A stretch of DNA of 64,000 nt from Bacteriovoracaceae bacterium (GCA_016786485.1 JAEUWD010000051.1:1-64000), one strand, 5' to 3'; counted from the first letter of the stretch, positions 17,926-26,471 are shown. Numbers and translations are program-made. The notes: generated from the letters alone by a model not told the origin.

Positions 17926-19036
17926 ATTTCTTTTTTAATAAATAATATTTTACTGACAAACCACCATTTTTAAATTCTAAGCTTTTAAAAATTTTGTATT
18001 TAGCATGAGAAAGTTTAGTTTCTTTAGGGACCAAAATTCCTAAAATTTCGGGTTCACCAACTTGAAGCATTTTTTCCAAGTACTGTTGTAAGGTATGAGC
18101 TAGTTTTATTCGTAGGCCATAAGGCGGATTACAAATCATCCAAAGTGGTTTGGTAGGAGCATTTGTGGCTTGGAAAAGATCTTCGACTTTAAATTGGATC
18201 TCAAAATTTCTTTTTTTAGCGATTTCATTGGCGTGTTCAATACATTTTTCTTCGATGTCATGTCCAATCAGTTGGGTAAATTGAAAATTTTTATTAAAAG
18301 TCGGTTCGATAATTTTTTGTTTCTCAAAAAAAGGAAAGCTTTGATAAGCAAAAGGTCTTTCTAATTTTTCAAAAAACTCGAGTGCTTCAAAAAGAAAAGT
18401 TCCACTGCCACAACAAGGATCGAAAAGCGTTTGTTTTTCAACTACTACGCCAGCCTCATTAATCGTGAACCATAATAAAGCCGAAGCCAATGTTTCGCGC
18501 AGAGGTGCAATGTTACCCATTTCTTTTCTTCCACGGACATGAAGTAATTCACCACTCGTATCTAAACTCAGAGTGGCCATATCGTTATCTAACCGTAAAA
18601 AAACGGTAGGCGGATTTTGGCTTTGATCTTCCAAGTATTTTTTTGGATAAGGCTGGGCCTCATAATGTTTAGCAATGGCTTCGGTCAAAGTTTTTTCCAG
18701 TCGTCCTGTGTGAATAATGCGAGATTTTCTGGCCGTGACCTCGAACTGTGGTATTTTTCCGCGCAGAAAAGGACGCCAATTCAGCGTCGAAGCTTTCTTA
18801 AATAGCTTCGGTAGATCTTTCATTTTGAATTGCTCAAAACGTAGTAGGACACGAGTCGGGATTTTGAGATAGTGATTAAAAGCAAAACCGACTTCAGGCA
18901 ATGCTTCACATTCGATGCCGCCCATAATGGTCTTGGCATCTACCTCAGGAAATTTAAACTTCAATTCACTGAGTGCCAGTGCTTCGAGCCCTGGAGTCAC
19001 GACCAAGAAAAAAGAAGCCTTTTGTTTTAGATCCAT
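17924..19036 (-). CDS. THUMP-domain class I methyltransferase, RlmL/YcbY-N-like
   Basis: An rRNA-methyltransferase-like protein. I start it at the ATG ending at 19036 (MDLKQKASFFLVVTPGLEALAL, 370 aa), because the family begins at this strand and the 13 upstream residues are not conserved-looking. A THUMP/ferredoxin-like N-terminal region (about 10-150) is followed by the SAM fold with LFDPCCGSGTFLFEAL (motif I) and MICNPPYGLRI (motif IV, NPPY). NPPY plus THUMP fits the N2-guanine methyltransferases RlmL (23S m2G2445) and TrmN. Lack of a second MTase half means it corresponds to the N-terminal half of E. coli RlmL. The target base cannot be read from sequence. Confidence 0.85.
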   Translation of the reverse strand: MDLKQKASFFLVVTPGLEALALSELKFKFPEVDAKTIMGGIECEALPEVGFAFNHYLKIPTRVLLRFEQFKMKDLPKLFKKASTLNWRPFLRGKIPQFEVTARKSRIIHTGRLEKTLTEAIAKHYEAQPYPKKYLEDQSQNPPTVFLRLDNDMATLSLDTSGELLHVRGRKEMGNIAPLRETLASALLWFTINEAGVVVEKQTLFDPCCGSGTFLFEALEFFEKLERPFAYQSFPFFEKQKIIEPTFNKNFQFTQLIGHDIEEKCIEHANEIAKKRNFEIQFKVEDLFQATNAPTKPLWMICNPPYGLRIKLAHTLQQYLEKMLQVGEPEILGILVPKETKLSHAKYKIFKSLEFKNGGLSVKYYLLKKK

Positions 19037-19051
19037 GTTAAAATCTTTACG

Positions 19052-19600
19052 ATGAAAAAACTCAATCGTCATCAAGAAGTGGCTTCAGGCAACAAACAAA
19101 ATTGGAAATCTCATCAATATGAGGTTTCAGTTGATTTTAAGCAGGGTAAGAACCTAGAAATCAACTTCGAAGTAAAATCCAAAAATGCTTATTTGACTTC
19201 CAATGATTTCGGGCCAGATTATAAAAAGAATTGGGGTCTTTGGAATTATGATGTGGTGGAAGCTTTTTTGCAGAAAAGAGACAAACGTGGAGTCGCTTCA
19301 CCTTATCTCGAATTTCAACTTTCACCTAAAGGCCAAGCCTTTGCTTTAGTTATTATTAAACCAAGACAAATTTATTATACCCCTTTAGATTTTAAAATTT
19401 CGTCCAAGAGTGTGGTTTCAGGGGAGAGTTGGAAAGCGCAACTATCGATCCCTTCCAATGTTTTTTTATGTGAAGGTGAACTCTATGGAAATTTTTACGC
19501 TTGCTTGGGAGAAAATCAAAACCGTGAATATTACGGTATGAATTTAAATCCAGAAGAAAAGCCTGATTTCCATCGACCGGAGTTTTTTGTAAAATTATGA
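19052..19600 (+). CDS. Carbohydrate-binding family 9-like protein
   Basis: A 182-residue protein without signal peptide whose core (ISFEVKSKNAYL-type strands, then WGLWNYDVVEAFLQ and YLEFQLSPKGQAFAL, then SGESWKAQLSIP) matches the CBM9-like/DOMON beta-sandwich found as a free-standing domain in many Gram-negatives. The start is divergent from the methyltransferase gene, 15 bp apart. Its stop overlaps the start of the RsmI-like gene (ATGA), implying coupling. The absence of a secretion signal is unusual for a sugar-binding domain; cytoplasmic role unknown. Confidence 0.6.
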   Translation: MKKLNRHQEVASGNKQNWKSHQYEVSVDFKQGKNLEINFEVKSKNAYLTSNDFGPDYKKNWGLWNYDVVEAFLQKRDKRGVASPYLEFQLSPKGQAFALVIIKPRQIYYTPLDFKISSKSVVSGESWKAQLSIPSNVFLCEGELYGNFYACLGENQNREYYGMNLNPEEKPDFHRPEFFVKL

Positions 19601-20265
19601 AAGCTAAGCTGACGTTAATACCAACTCCGATTGATGAAGTGACACCTTTAGAGGCGACCGCAAAAAATATTTTGTCCGAAAATTGGTCGAAGGCCTTAAT
19701 CGTTGTCGAAGAAGCCAAAGTTGCGCGTCAGCGTTGGTTACGTTGGGGCCTACCGCGTGAAGCAATTGAAAAATTTGTACTTTATAACGAACATCATACG
19801 GCCGAAGATATTAATCACATCATTAAAGCGCTTAAAAGCGGGCAGGAAGCTTATCTCATGAGCGATTGCGGTTTACCCGCCTTTTGTGATCCTGGTTACG
19901 ATTTAATCAATCGTTGTCACGATGAAAACATTCCTGTTACCTCAACGCCATTTCCCAATTCAATTGTGTTGGCCTTGGCCTTAAGCGGTTTTAATCATCA
20001 AGAGTTTTTCTTTGCGGGATTTATACCCCATGAAGATCGCGCACAAAAACTCAAAAAGCATTTTGAGCGTAAGGAAACTTTTATTCTAATGGATACGCCT
20101 TATCGTCTCGATAAATTGATGGAAGAAATTGCTCAGCTTAAAACCAAACGTCGTCTATTTTTGGCGATGGATCTCAATACGCCAGAAGAAAAATGTGTGC
20201 GTGGAAAAATCGAGACACTCAAAAAAACTTGGGGCAAACGCGAATTTATTTTGGTCGTCGAGTAG
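19597..20265 (+). CDS. Tetrapyrrole-methylase-fold SAM methyltransferase, RsmI-like
   Basis: A 222-residue methyltransferase of the RsmI/tetrapyrrole methylase fold. Evidence: TLIPTPI at the N-terminus, MSDCGLPAFCDPGYDLINRC (the RsmI 'SDAGTPLISDPGY' motif), TPFPNSIVLALALSGF (the 'GPSA...ALSGLP' motif) and FFAGFIPH. RsmI 2'-O-methylates C1402 of 16S rRNA. This protein is shorter than E. coli RsmI (286 aa), lacking the C-terminal domain, so it could be the YabN/SAM-methylase-like variant. It starts within an ATGA overlap of the CBM9-like gene. Confidence 0.75.
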   Translation: MKAKLTLIPTPIDEVTPLEATAKNILSENWSKALIVVEEAKVARQRWLRWGLPREAIEKFVLYNEHHTAEDINHIIKALKSGQEAYLMSDCGLPAFCDPGYDLINRCHDENIPVTSTPFPNSIVLALALSGFNHQEFFFAGFIPHEDRAQKLKKHFERKETFILMDTPYRLDKLMEEIAQLKTKRRLFLAMDLNTPEEKCVRGKIETLKKTWGKREFILVVE

Positions 20266-20685
20266 TTACTGGCATTTAAAAGCATAGGGTGGATGAGATT
20301 CTCGGGTAAGAAACTCACCACTATCACTATAACGAAATTCTGCGCGAGCTTCGTTTCCATCAGTTGATTGTATTGGCCAAATATTGAGATAAAAATCAAT
20401 TCCTGCTTTTTTGTCATTACTAACAGTTATGTGTTGAATATAGAGATTTTGATAGGCCCCTTCACTAAGCGTTAGATCCGTAAATTCTTTTAGTAATTTT
20501 TCTGATTCAAACTCATAAATTTTCGCTGAAAGATCTTCTTCGGTCCCATAGATTTCAATAACTATTTCACCCTTTTCTCCGTAAGTACCAAGGCAGACTA
20601 GACTAGGAGTCACTTCATTTGTAGTCGTTTGTGCCAAGACCATAGAACTTATGGTTACTAGAAGGATGGTGAAGAAAAGTTTCAT
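20266..20685 (-). CDS. Secreted protein of unknown function
   Basis: A 139-residue protein with a clear signal peptide (MKLFFTILLVTISSMVLAQ, cleavage after Ala18). The mature part is beta-strand-rich with two cysteines (SLVCLG near the start, FKCQ at the end) likely to form a disulfide. No family recognised. Its RBS (AAGGGG, 8 nt before the ATG) is the 3' arm of a perfect terminator-type hairpin whose T run touches the start codon, so its expression is likely conditional. It converges on the RsmI-like gene with no gap. Confidence 0.65.
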   Translation of the reverse strand: MKLFFTILLVTISSMVLAQTTTNEVTPSLVCLGTYGEKGEIVIEIYGTEEDLSAKIYEFESEKLLKEFTDLTLSEGAYQNLYIQHITVSNDKKAGIDFYLNIWPIQSTDGNEARAEFRYSDSGEFLTRESHPPYAFKCQ

Positions 20686-20715
20686 AAAAAAAGCCCCTTG
20701 TTTTAAGGGGCTTTT
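20686..20715 (-). terminator. Intrinsic terminator overlapping the RBS of the next gene
   Basis: On the minus strand an 11-bp perfect stem AAAAGCCCCTT / AAGGGGCTTTT closes a 5-nt loop. The T run (7 Ts) abuts the ATG at 20685. It is about 70 bp downstream of the Arg/Asp-rich gene and would end its transcript. The 3' arm also carries the only Shine-Dalgarno for the 139-residue secreted protein. Confidence 0.85.
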
Positions 20716-20787
20716 ACCATCAGTTTATTTTTAATTCATTTTAAATAGCTAAGCTTAAACTTTTTACATTGCTTAGAACGCTAATCG

Positions 20788-21117
20788 TTACTTACGGCGA
20801 GACTTTCGTTCTTTGCGATCAGATCTTCTTTCTTTTCTTTTACCTTTTCTGTCTCCTCGACGATCTTCCCTGTAATCTTTACGATCCTCTTTTCTGTCTT
20901 CTTTAAATTCTTCCTTACTTACTTCTCCATCTTTAAGTGCCTTGCGATCTTCGCGGCGTTCTTCACGAAAGTCTTGTCGATCGTCCCGTCGCTCTTGTCT
21001 GAATTCTTGACGATCTTCTTGGCGATCGGTAGGGCTTCCTTCGAGGGCAGCATCCTGGGCAAAAACGTTGGTGTTGATTGTTGATAAAATCAAAAAAATA
21101 GTTGTTAAGAATTTCAT
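20788..21117 (-). CDS. Secreted Arg/Asp/Glu-rich low-complexity protein
   Basis: A 109-residue protein from the ATG ending at 21117, which has AAGGAG 5 nt upstream; the open frame continues to 21177 without a better RBS. Signal peptide MKFLTTIFLILSTINTNVFAQ. The mature protein is almost entirely R/D/E/K/Q with imperfect 4-7-residue repeats around DRQ, EFREER, EDRK and ends in a strongly basic tail (KERKSRRK). A DGEVSKEEF stretch resembles half an EF-hand loop but lacks the first acidic ligands. A long charged helix in the periplasm is likely. Function unknown. Confidence 0.65.
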   Translation of the reverse strand: MKFLTTIFLILSTINTNVFAQDAALEGSPTDRQEDRQEFRQERRDDRQDFREERREDRKALKDGEVSKEEFKEDRKEDRKDYREDRRGDRKGKRKERRSDRKERKSRRK

Positions 21118-21244
21118 ATTACTCCTTGGCTTTACATAGAATATCAACCAATTGGTATTTTTAGCAATTGAGTACATTTAAACCGCCTTTTTTGATTCAA
21201 GCTTTTGATTGCAAAAGCCTATCAGTCTAGTCTATAAAAGTTTT

Positions 21245-22225
21245 ATGACACATGATAGAAAACAGGATCATATTACGCTAGCGCTTAGGGCAAAAACTTG
21301 GGCCCAAGATACACGTTTTAATTATGAGCCGATGCTTTCGGTCCACCCAAAAACAGAGCAAGTCATGGAAATTCAATTCTTGGGTAAAAAGATGAACTAT
21401 CCTTGGTGGTTTTCGAGCATGACTGGAGGCACCGCGTCAGCGAGAAAGATAAACGAAAATATGGCACGAGTCTGTGGTGAGTTTGGTTTAGGCATGGCCC
21501 TTGGATCACTTCGTCCTTTGCTAAACTCAACTGAGCGCTTCGAAGATTTTTCTGTACGCAAGTTTATGCCGAATGCTCCACTTTTTGGAAATTTAGGTGT
21601 GGCGCAGGTTGAGGAACTTATTCGAAATAAAGAAACAAATAAAATTGATGAGCTTATTGATAAGCTGAATTTAGATGGGTTGGTGGTTCATGTAAATCCA
21701 CTGCAAGAGTGGTTACAGGCCGAAGGCGATAGGTACGATCGTCCGCCTCTAAACACTATGGAAGAGCTACTTTCAAAAGCTAATTATCCTATTATTGTTA
21801 AAGAAGTGGGTCAGGGAATGGGTCCTGCCAGTCTTAAAAAACTCATGGAATTACCTTTGGCCGCGATCGAGTTAGCGGCTTTTGGTGGAACAAATTTCAG
21901 CGCGATTGAAGGGGAGCGTACCCAGGAAAATTTCTCCCACCCGTTAGTCCATGTGGGACATACGGCACTTGAGATGATAAAAATTATCAACGCAAATTTA
22001 GAGAGTCCAAGTGTTCAGTGTCGAAGTTTTATCCTCTCGGGTGGTGTTAAAAATACGCTTGATGGATATTACCTGATGCAGTCTTGTCGAGCTCGGTCCG
22101 TTTTCGCGATGGCCTCAGAGGTGCTGAAACGTGCCCATGAAAGTTACGAAGACTTGTACGAGTTTGTTCAAGCAGAGTTGCAGACCTTAACCATGGCCCA
22201 ACAATTTTTGCAAGTAAGGGATTAG
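21245..22225 (+). CDS. fni: Type 2 isopentenyl-diphosphate delta-isomerase
   Basis: FMN-dependent isomerase interconverting IPP and DMAPP, the last step of the mevalonate cluster. I choose the ATG at 21245 (MTHDRKQDHITLAL, 326 aa) because the family starts with this R-K-x-x-H motif; the open frame begins 36 bp earlier. Further signatures: FNYEPMLSVHP, WWFSSMTGG (FMN binding), GMALGSLRPLL, VKEVGQGMG and the C-terminal SGGVKNTLDGYYLMQ phosphate-binding strand. The sequence style (RFNYEPML) resembles Bacteroidetes IDI-2. It is the first gene of five co-directional isoprenoid genes. Confidence 0.93.
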   Translation: MTHDRKQDHITLALRAKTWAQDTRFNYEPMLSVHPKTEQVMEIQFLGKKMNYPWWFSSMTGGTASARKINENMARVCGEFGLGMALGSLRPLLNSTERFEDFSVRKFMPNAPLFGNLGVAQVEELIRNKETNKIDELIDKLNLDGLVVHVNPLQEWLQAEGDRYDRPPLNTMEELLSKANYPIIVKEVGQGMGPASLKKLMELPLAAIELAAFGGTNFSAIEGERTQENFSHPLVHVGHTALEMIKIINANLESPSVQCRSFILSGGVKNTLDGYYLMQSCRARSVFAMASEVLKRAHESYEDLYEFVQAELQTLTMAQQFLQVRD

Positions 22226-22232
22226 AGAGAGC

Positions 22233-23528
22233 ATGGAAACAATTGCGGGTTTTTCGAAATTATCGAAATCAGAAAAGATCCAGTGGCTATCTCGCCAAGT
22301 GGAAAATAATCCCGATGAATTTTTAGATGTTACACGCTTTTGGTTAAAAAATTCGGATGAGCAAAAAGTCTTTGATGAATTTAGTGAAAACACTATTACT
22401 AATTACTATTTCCCCTATGGAATTGCTCCTAACTTTCTAATCAACGGAAAAATTTATTGTATTCCAATGGTCATTGAAGAAAGTAGCGTGGTCGCAGCTG
22501 CCAGCAAAAGTGCTAATTTCTGGTTATCTCGCGGTGGCTTTAAAGCTGAAGTTATTTCCACTACCAAAGTGGGGCAAGTGCATTTTGAGTGGTTCGGTAA
22601 AAAACGCAAACTCAAAGAATATTTCGAAGCTCAATTACCAAAAATTTGGGAAGCACTTGAGCCACTCTGTGTGAATATGAAAAAGCGTGGTGGTGGTGTT
22701 AAAGATGTCACATTAGTTGATATGACACAGTCACTAGAAAATTATTATCAAATTAAAGTCACCTTCGAAACCTGTGATGCTATGGGTGCCAATTTTATTA
22801 ATACCATTTTGGAAGAGATTTCGAATATTTTAAAAAAAGACATCGATGCAACACAGTTGAACGTCATCATGTCGATTTTAAGCAATTATACGCCAGAATG
22901 TTTGGCCCGTGTTTGGGTGGACTGTCCGATTGAGGACCTGGCCGATCCGGCGCATCAGATGTCGGCCGAAGATTTTGCCAATAAATTTCTTAAAGCAGTT
23001 CAAATAGCGAATGTGGATGTTTCTCGTGCCGTTACACATAATAAAGGCATTTTAAATGGAATTGATTCTGTCGTGTTGGCGACTGGGAATGACTTTCGTG
23101 CCGTTGAAGCCTGTGCGCACGCTTATGCTGCGAGAGACGGACAATATCGTTCGTTGACCTCGGCCAAAATCGAAAATAATCACTTTGTCTTTTCGCTCGA
23201 AATCCCGCTTTCTTTAGGCACGGTCGGTGGTTTGACAACTCTTCATCCTCTTGCCAAACTCTCTCTAAACTTACTGCAAAATCCAAACGCTGAGGAACTG
23301 ATGCTGATGACAGCTTCAGTAGGACTAGCACAGAATTTTGCGGCTATTCGTTCGTTGATTACGACGGGCATACAGAAAGGTCATATGCGCATGCATCTTT
23401 TAAATATTTTAAAACAAATGCAAGCTAATCGTAGCGAGATTGAATCCGCGAAAAATTATTTCTCGGACAAAACCGTTTCGTTTACATCAGTTAGAAATTT
23501 TTTAAATTCAATGAAGATAACTCAATAG
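22233..23528 (+). CDS. mvaA: Hydroxymethylglutaryl-CoA reductase, class II
   Basis: Converts HMG-CoA to mevalonate, the committed step of the pathway. Length 431 aa matches class II (Pseudomonas mevalonii type) enzymes. Motifs: ENTITNYYFPYGIAPNFLINGK at about 52-73, IPMVIEESSVVAAASK with catalytic Glu82/83, DAMGANFINT, NKGILNGIDSV with the catalytic Lys, and ATGNDFRAVEACAHAYAA. It starts 7 bp after fni. There is no HMG-CoA synthase or thiolase in the window, so the upstream steps are encoded elsewhere. Class II enzymes often use NADH; cofactor not determined here. Confidence 0.94.
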   Translation: METIAGFSKLSKSEKIQWLSRQVENNPDEFLDVTRFWLKNSDEQKVFDEFSENTITNYYFPYGIAPNFLINGKIYCIPMVIEESSVVAAASKSANFWLSRGGFKAEVISTTKVGQVHFEWFGKKRKLKEYFEAQLPKIWEALEPLCVNMKKRGGGVKDVTLVDMTQSLENYYQIKVTFETCDAMGANFINTILEEISNILKKDIDATQLNVIMSILSNYTPECLARVWVDCPIEDLADPAHQMSAEDFANKFLKAVQIANVDVSRAVTHNKGILNGIDSVVLATGNDFRAVEACAHAYAARDGQYRSLTSAKIENNHFVFSLEIPLSLGTVGGLTTLHPLAKLSLNLLQNPNAEELMLMTASVGLAQNFAAIRSLITTGIQKGHMRMHLLNILKQMQANRSEIESAKNYFSDKTVSFTSVRNFLNSMKITQ

Positions 23529-23535
23529 GAACAAG

Positions 23536-24543
23536 ATGTCGGTTGGACAGAGAGAACAGTATTTTTTTGGACATGGAAAGCTGCTACTAAGCGGTGAGTA
23601 CTTTGTTCTCGATGGAGCGCATGCTCTGGCCCTTCCAACTCGTCTTGGGCAATCACTCACGGTTCGATATCGTAAAACTTTTGCACCAAAACTCATTTGG
23701 AAAAGTTTTGATGTCGAAGGGCACAAGTGGTTTGAAGCTGAAATGGAATTGTGGCAATTTAATTCTATCAATCAAGAAACCAATGAAACGTTAGAAGTCC
23801 TTCGTAAAATTTTACAAGAAGCACGCGTTCTCAATCCGCATTTCCTGCGCGAAGAAGTGGAAGTGACGGTGGAAACTAAACTTGATTTCCCGGTTGATTG
23901 GGGTCTAGGTAGTAGTTCTTCGTTAATTTATAATATCGCTCAATGGGCCTACGTAAGTCCGTTTGAGTTAGCTTTCAGAACCCTAGGTGGTTCTGGCTAT
24001 GATATTGCCTGTGCGCAAAGCTTAGGGCCGATTATGTATCAGAAAAAAGTTGAAGGTCCGAGCTGGCGGCAAGTGAATTTCAATCCAGCTTTTGCGTCTT
24101 CTATTTACTTCGTGAGCCTTGGTAAAAAAGCTTATACCAGTGAAGCACTCGCTTATTACAAAAAAGCAGAAATCAAAGATAAAGAAAGAATCATCAATAT
24201 TATTTCCCATCTGACGGATGAAATCATCACCGCTCAGACTTTGGGCGAATTTGAATCGTTGTTATTAACACATGAGAAATGTGTTTCTGACGCACTTCAA
24301 TTACAGCGCATGCAAGATTTATATTTTTCTGACTACTGGGGAGTTGTGAAATCGTTAGGGGCTTGGGGAGGAGATTTTGTGCTAGTAACTAGTGATCGCG
24401 GACAGGCAGAAACCGCTAGTTATTTTAGAGAAAAAGGTTTTTCGAATTTAATTCCGTATGCGGATTTAATTGGAAACTACATGACAAAACCTTCACCATT
24501 CTATCTGCCTAATTCGATTAGCAATGAAACCCTCTTACAATAA
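23536..24543 (+). CDS. GYDIA-family GHMP kinase (probable phosphomevalonate kinase)
   Basis: A 335-residue GHMP-superfamily kinase. The N-terminal FFGHGKLLLSGEYFVLDGAHALALPTRLGQSL is the substrate/nucleotide strand. LDFPVDWGLGSSSSLIYNIAQW is the glycine/serine-rich ATP loop, and SGYDIACAQSLGP is the family's namesake motif. Such proteins occur in mevalonate clusters of Bacteroidetes. Because mevalonate kinase and the decarboxylase are present next door, the missing step, phosphomevalonate phosphorylation, is the best guess; this is inference by elimination. It overlaps mvaD by 20 bp and follows mvaA by 7 bp. Confidence 0.82.
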   Translation: MSVGQREQYFFGHGKLLLSGEYFVLDGAHALALPTRLGQSLTVRYRKTFAPKLIWKSFDVEGHKWFEAEMELWQFNSINQETNETLEVLRKILQEARVLNPHFLREEVEVTVETKLDFPVDWGLGSSSSLIYNIAQWAYVSPFELAFRTLGGSGYDIACAQSLGPIMYQKKVEGPSWRQVNFNPAFASSIYFVSLGKKAYTSEALAYYKKAEIKDKERIINIISHLTDEIITAQTLGEFESLLLTHEKCVSDALQLQRMQDLYFSDYWGVVKSLGAWGGDFVLVTSDRGQAETASYFREKGFSNLIPYADLIGNYMTKPSPFYLPNSISNETLLQ

Positions 24544-25552
24544 TCAGATTTCATGGCGAGCACCTTCTAATATTGCTCTCATTAAATATTGGGGGAAAAA
24601 AGACGGACAATTTCCGATGAATCCGTCGCTAAGTTTTTCTTTAGAAAAATGTCATACCGAAATGTCACTTATTTATCGTCCAGCTTCAGAGTTAAACGTC
24701 AATTTTACATTCGAAGGGAATATTAAAACGAGCTTCGGTGATAAAATTAAAAAATATCTCACAAGCATAGCACAAAAATATTCGTGGATGAATGAACTGG
24801 AATTTGAAATCAATTCGAAAAATTCATTCCCACATTCTTCTGGCATTGCTTCTTCAGCTTCATCATTTGCAGCGCTCGCTCTTTGTTTAACCGATTTAAT
24901 TACGAGTAAAGAGAATAAGCCAAATGATTTTTTCGAAATGGCCAGCGACCTTGCTCGCCAAGGTTCTGGTAGCGCTGCTCGTTCTGTTTTTGCAGGTTAT
25001 TCTTCCTGGGGGCAAACGGCTTTAATTAAAAATAGTTCTGATAATTACGCACGACCACTGCTAAATAATATTCATCCGAGTTTCTTAAAAATAAAAAATG
25101 TCATTTGCGTTGTCGATGCGAATGAGAAAAGTGTTTCAAGTACTCAGGGTCATGCTCTCATGGCCAATCATCCGATGAAAGAAATGCGAATTCAACAAGT
25201 TCACCAGCAATTAGAAAATTTATTATTAATTTTAGAAAGTGGTGATTGGAACGCGTTTGCACAACTAGTAGAAGCAGAAGCACTTACTTTGCACGCTTTA
25301 ATGTTAACAAGCCAACCATCATTTATTTTATTAAAACCAAATACTTTAAATTTAATTCAAGAGATTCAAAGCTTACGAAAGAGTGGACACCAGGTGTGTT
25401 TTACTCTTGATGCTGGGGCGAATCTCCATCTGCTATATGATCCTTCAGAAAATCAGATGATTGAGCAAAAGATGTTAGCGTGGAAAGAAAGTGGTTATCT
25501 TCTAAATGCTATTTTTGACGGAGTAGGTAGTGGCCCAAGTAAACTCGCCTAA
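24524..25552 (+). CDS. mvaD: Diphosphomevalonate decarboxylase
   Basis: A 342-residue GHMP-fold decarboxylase making isopentenyl diphosphate. Signatures: SWRAPSNIALIKYWGKKDGQ at the N-terminus, NPSLSFSLEKCHTE, FPHSSGIASSASSFAALAL (ATP loop) and DLARQGSGSAARSVFAGYSSW. The last carries the Ser/Arg used by this family. It overlaps the preceding kinase by 20 bp and the following mevalonate kinase by 23 bp, so all are translated from one message. It belongs to the decarboxylase group that includes mevalonate-3,5-bisphosphate-type enzymes, so substrate detail should be kept open. Confidence 0.93.
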   Translation: MKPSYNNQISWRAPSNIALIKYWGKKDGQFPMNPSLSFSLEKCHTEMSLIYRPASELNVNFTFEGNIKTSFGDKIKKYLTSIAQKYSWMNELEFEINSKNSFPHSSGIASSASSFAALALCLTDLITSKENKPNDFFEMASDLARQGSGSAARSVFAGYSSWGQTALIKNSSDNYARPLLNNIHPSFLKIKNVICVVDANEKSVSSTQGHALMANHPMKEMRIQQVHQQLENLLLILESGDWNAFAQLVEAEALTLHALMLTSQPSFILLKPNTLNLIQEIQSLRKSGHQVCFTLDAGANLHLLYDPSENQMIEQKMLAWKESGYLLNAIFDGVGSGPSKLA

Positions 25553-26471
25553 ATTTTTCTCAAAAGTATTGCTCTTCGGAGAGTATTCGATCATTAAAGG
25601 GCACACGTCACTGGCGATTCCTTATGAATTATTTAGTGGTGTGCTTTCGCTTTCAGGTAAACCAAAACATGAAAGAGATTCTCATAAAGAATTAAAAACC
25701 TTTTTGAACTATTTAAAAAACTTAGATAAACCAACGCTCAAAAATCTAGGACTGGATTTAAGATCATTTGAATTTGATATCAACCACGGTCTTTTCTTTG
25801 ATTCAACCATTCCTCAAGGTCACGGTGTCGGGAGTTCAGGCGCTTTATGTGCCAGCTTATTTGAGCGTTATAGTTCAAAGAGTTTTAGTCGCAACGAAGA
25901 TTTGAATCTTGAAGAGATTCTTGTTCTGAAAAACCATTTGGCAAAAATGGAATCCCATTTCCATGGTGCAAGTTCAGGTTTTGATCCGCTTTTGAGTTAT
26001 TTATCGGTTCCACTTTTAACTCAATCACAAACCATTATAAAGGTGAAGTTGCCGGAGCAGGGCAAGTCGATTCGCACTTTATTCTTACTTGATACAGAAC
26101 GTTCACGCCGAACTGAACCACTCGTAAACTTGTTCTTAGAAAAATGTAAAAACAAAGAATTTGAAGATTTTTTCCATACGCAATACCGCCAAGTGAATGA
26201 AGGTTGTATTGAAAGCTTTTTAAGTAATAATTTCTATGAACTTTACCGTCAGTTTGCCGTGTTATCTGACTTCCAGTCAAAACACTTTAAGCCGATGATT
26301 CCACCGCTTTACCAAAAACTGTGGGAAGCAGGCTTAGATTCGAAACGTTTCTTTTTAAAGCTTTGTGGTGCTGGTGGTGGTGGCTTCTTATTAGGCATTA
26401 CTGATGACTTCGATTCATTCTGCCAAGAATTTCCACAAGAACAAGTTCGCGTTCTGTTTCGATTTAATTAA
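25530..26471 (+). CDS. mvk: Mevalonate kinase
   Basis: A 313-residue GHMP kinase placed last in the cluster. GTG start inside the end of mvaD with GGAG upstream. Motifs: SKVLLFGEYSIIKGHTSLAIP, STIPQGHGVGSSGALCASLF (motif 2), SHFHGASSGFDPLLSY (the catalytic Asp region typical of mevalonate kinase) and LKLCGAGGGGFLLGI (motif 3). It phosphorylates mevalonate at O5. Distinction from phosphomevalonate kinase rests on the HG-x-SSG-D motif and is likely but not absolute. Its 3' end overlaps the convergent crotonase gene by 8 bp. Confidence 0.85.
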   Translation: MAQVNSPKFFSKVLLFGEYSIIKGHTSLAIPYELFSGVLSLSGKPKHERDSHKELKTFLNYLKNLDKPTLKNLGLDLRSFEFDINHGLFFDSTIPQGHGVGSSGALCASLFERYSSKSFSRNEDLNLEEILVLKNHLAKMESHFHGASSGFDPLLSYLSVPLLTQSQTIIKVKLPEQGKSIRTLFLLDTERSRRTEPLVNLFLEKCKNKEFEDFFHTQYRQVNEGCIESFLSNNFYELYRQFAVLSDFQSKHFKPMIPPLYQKLWEAGLDSKRFFLKLCGAGGGGFLLGITDDFDSFCQEFPQEQVRVLFRFN

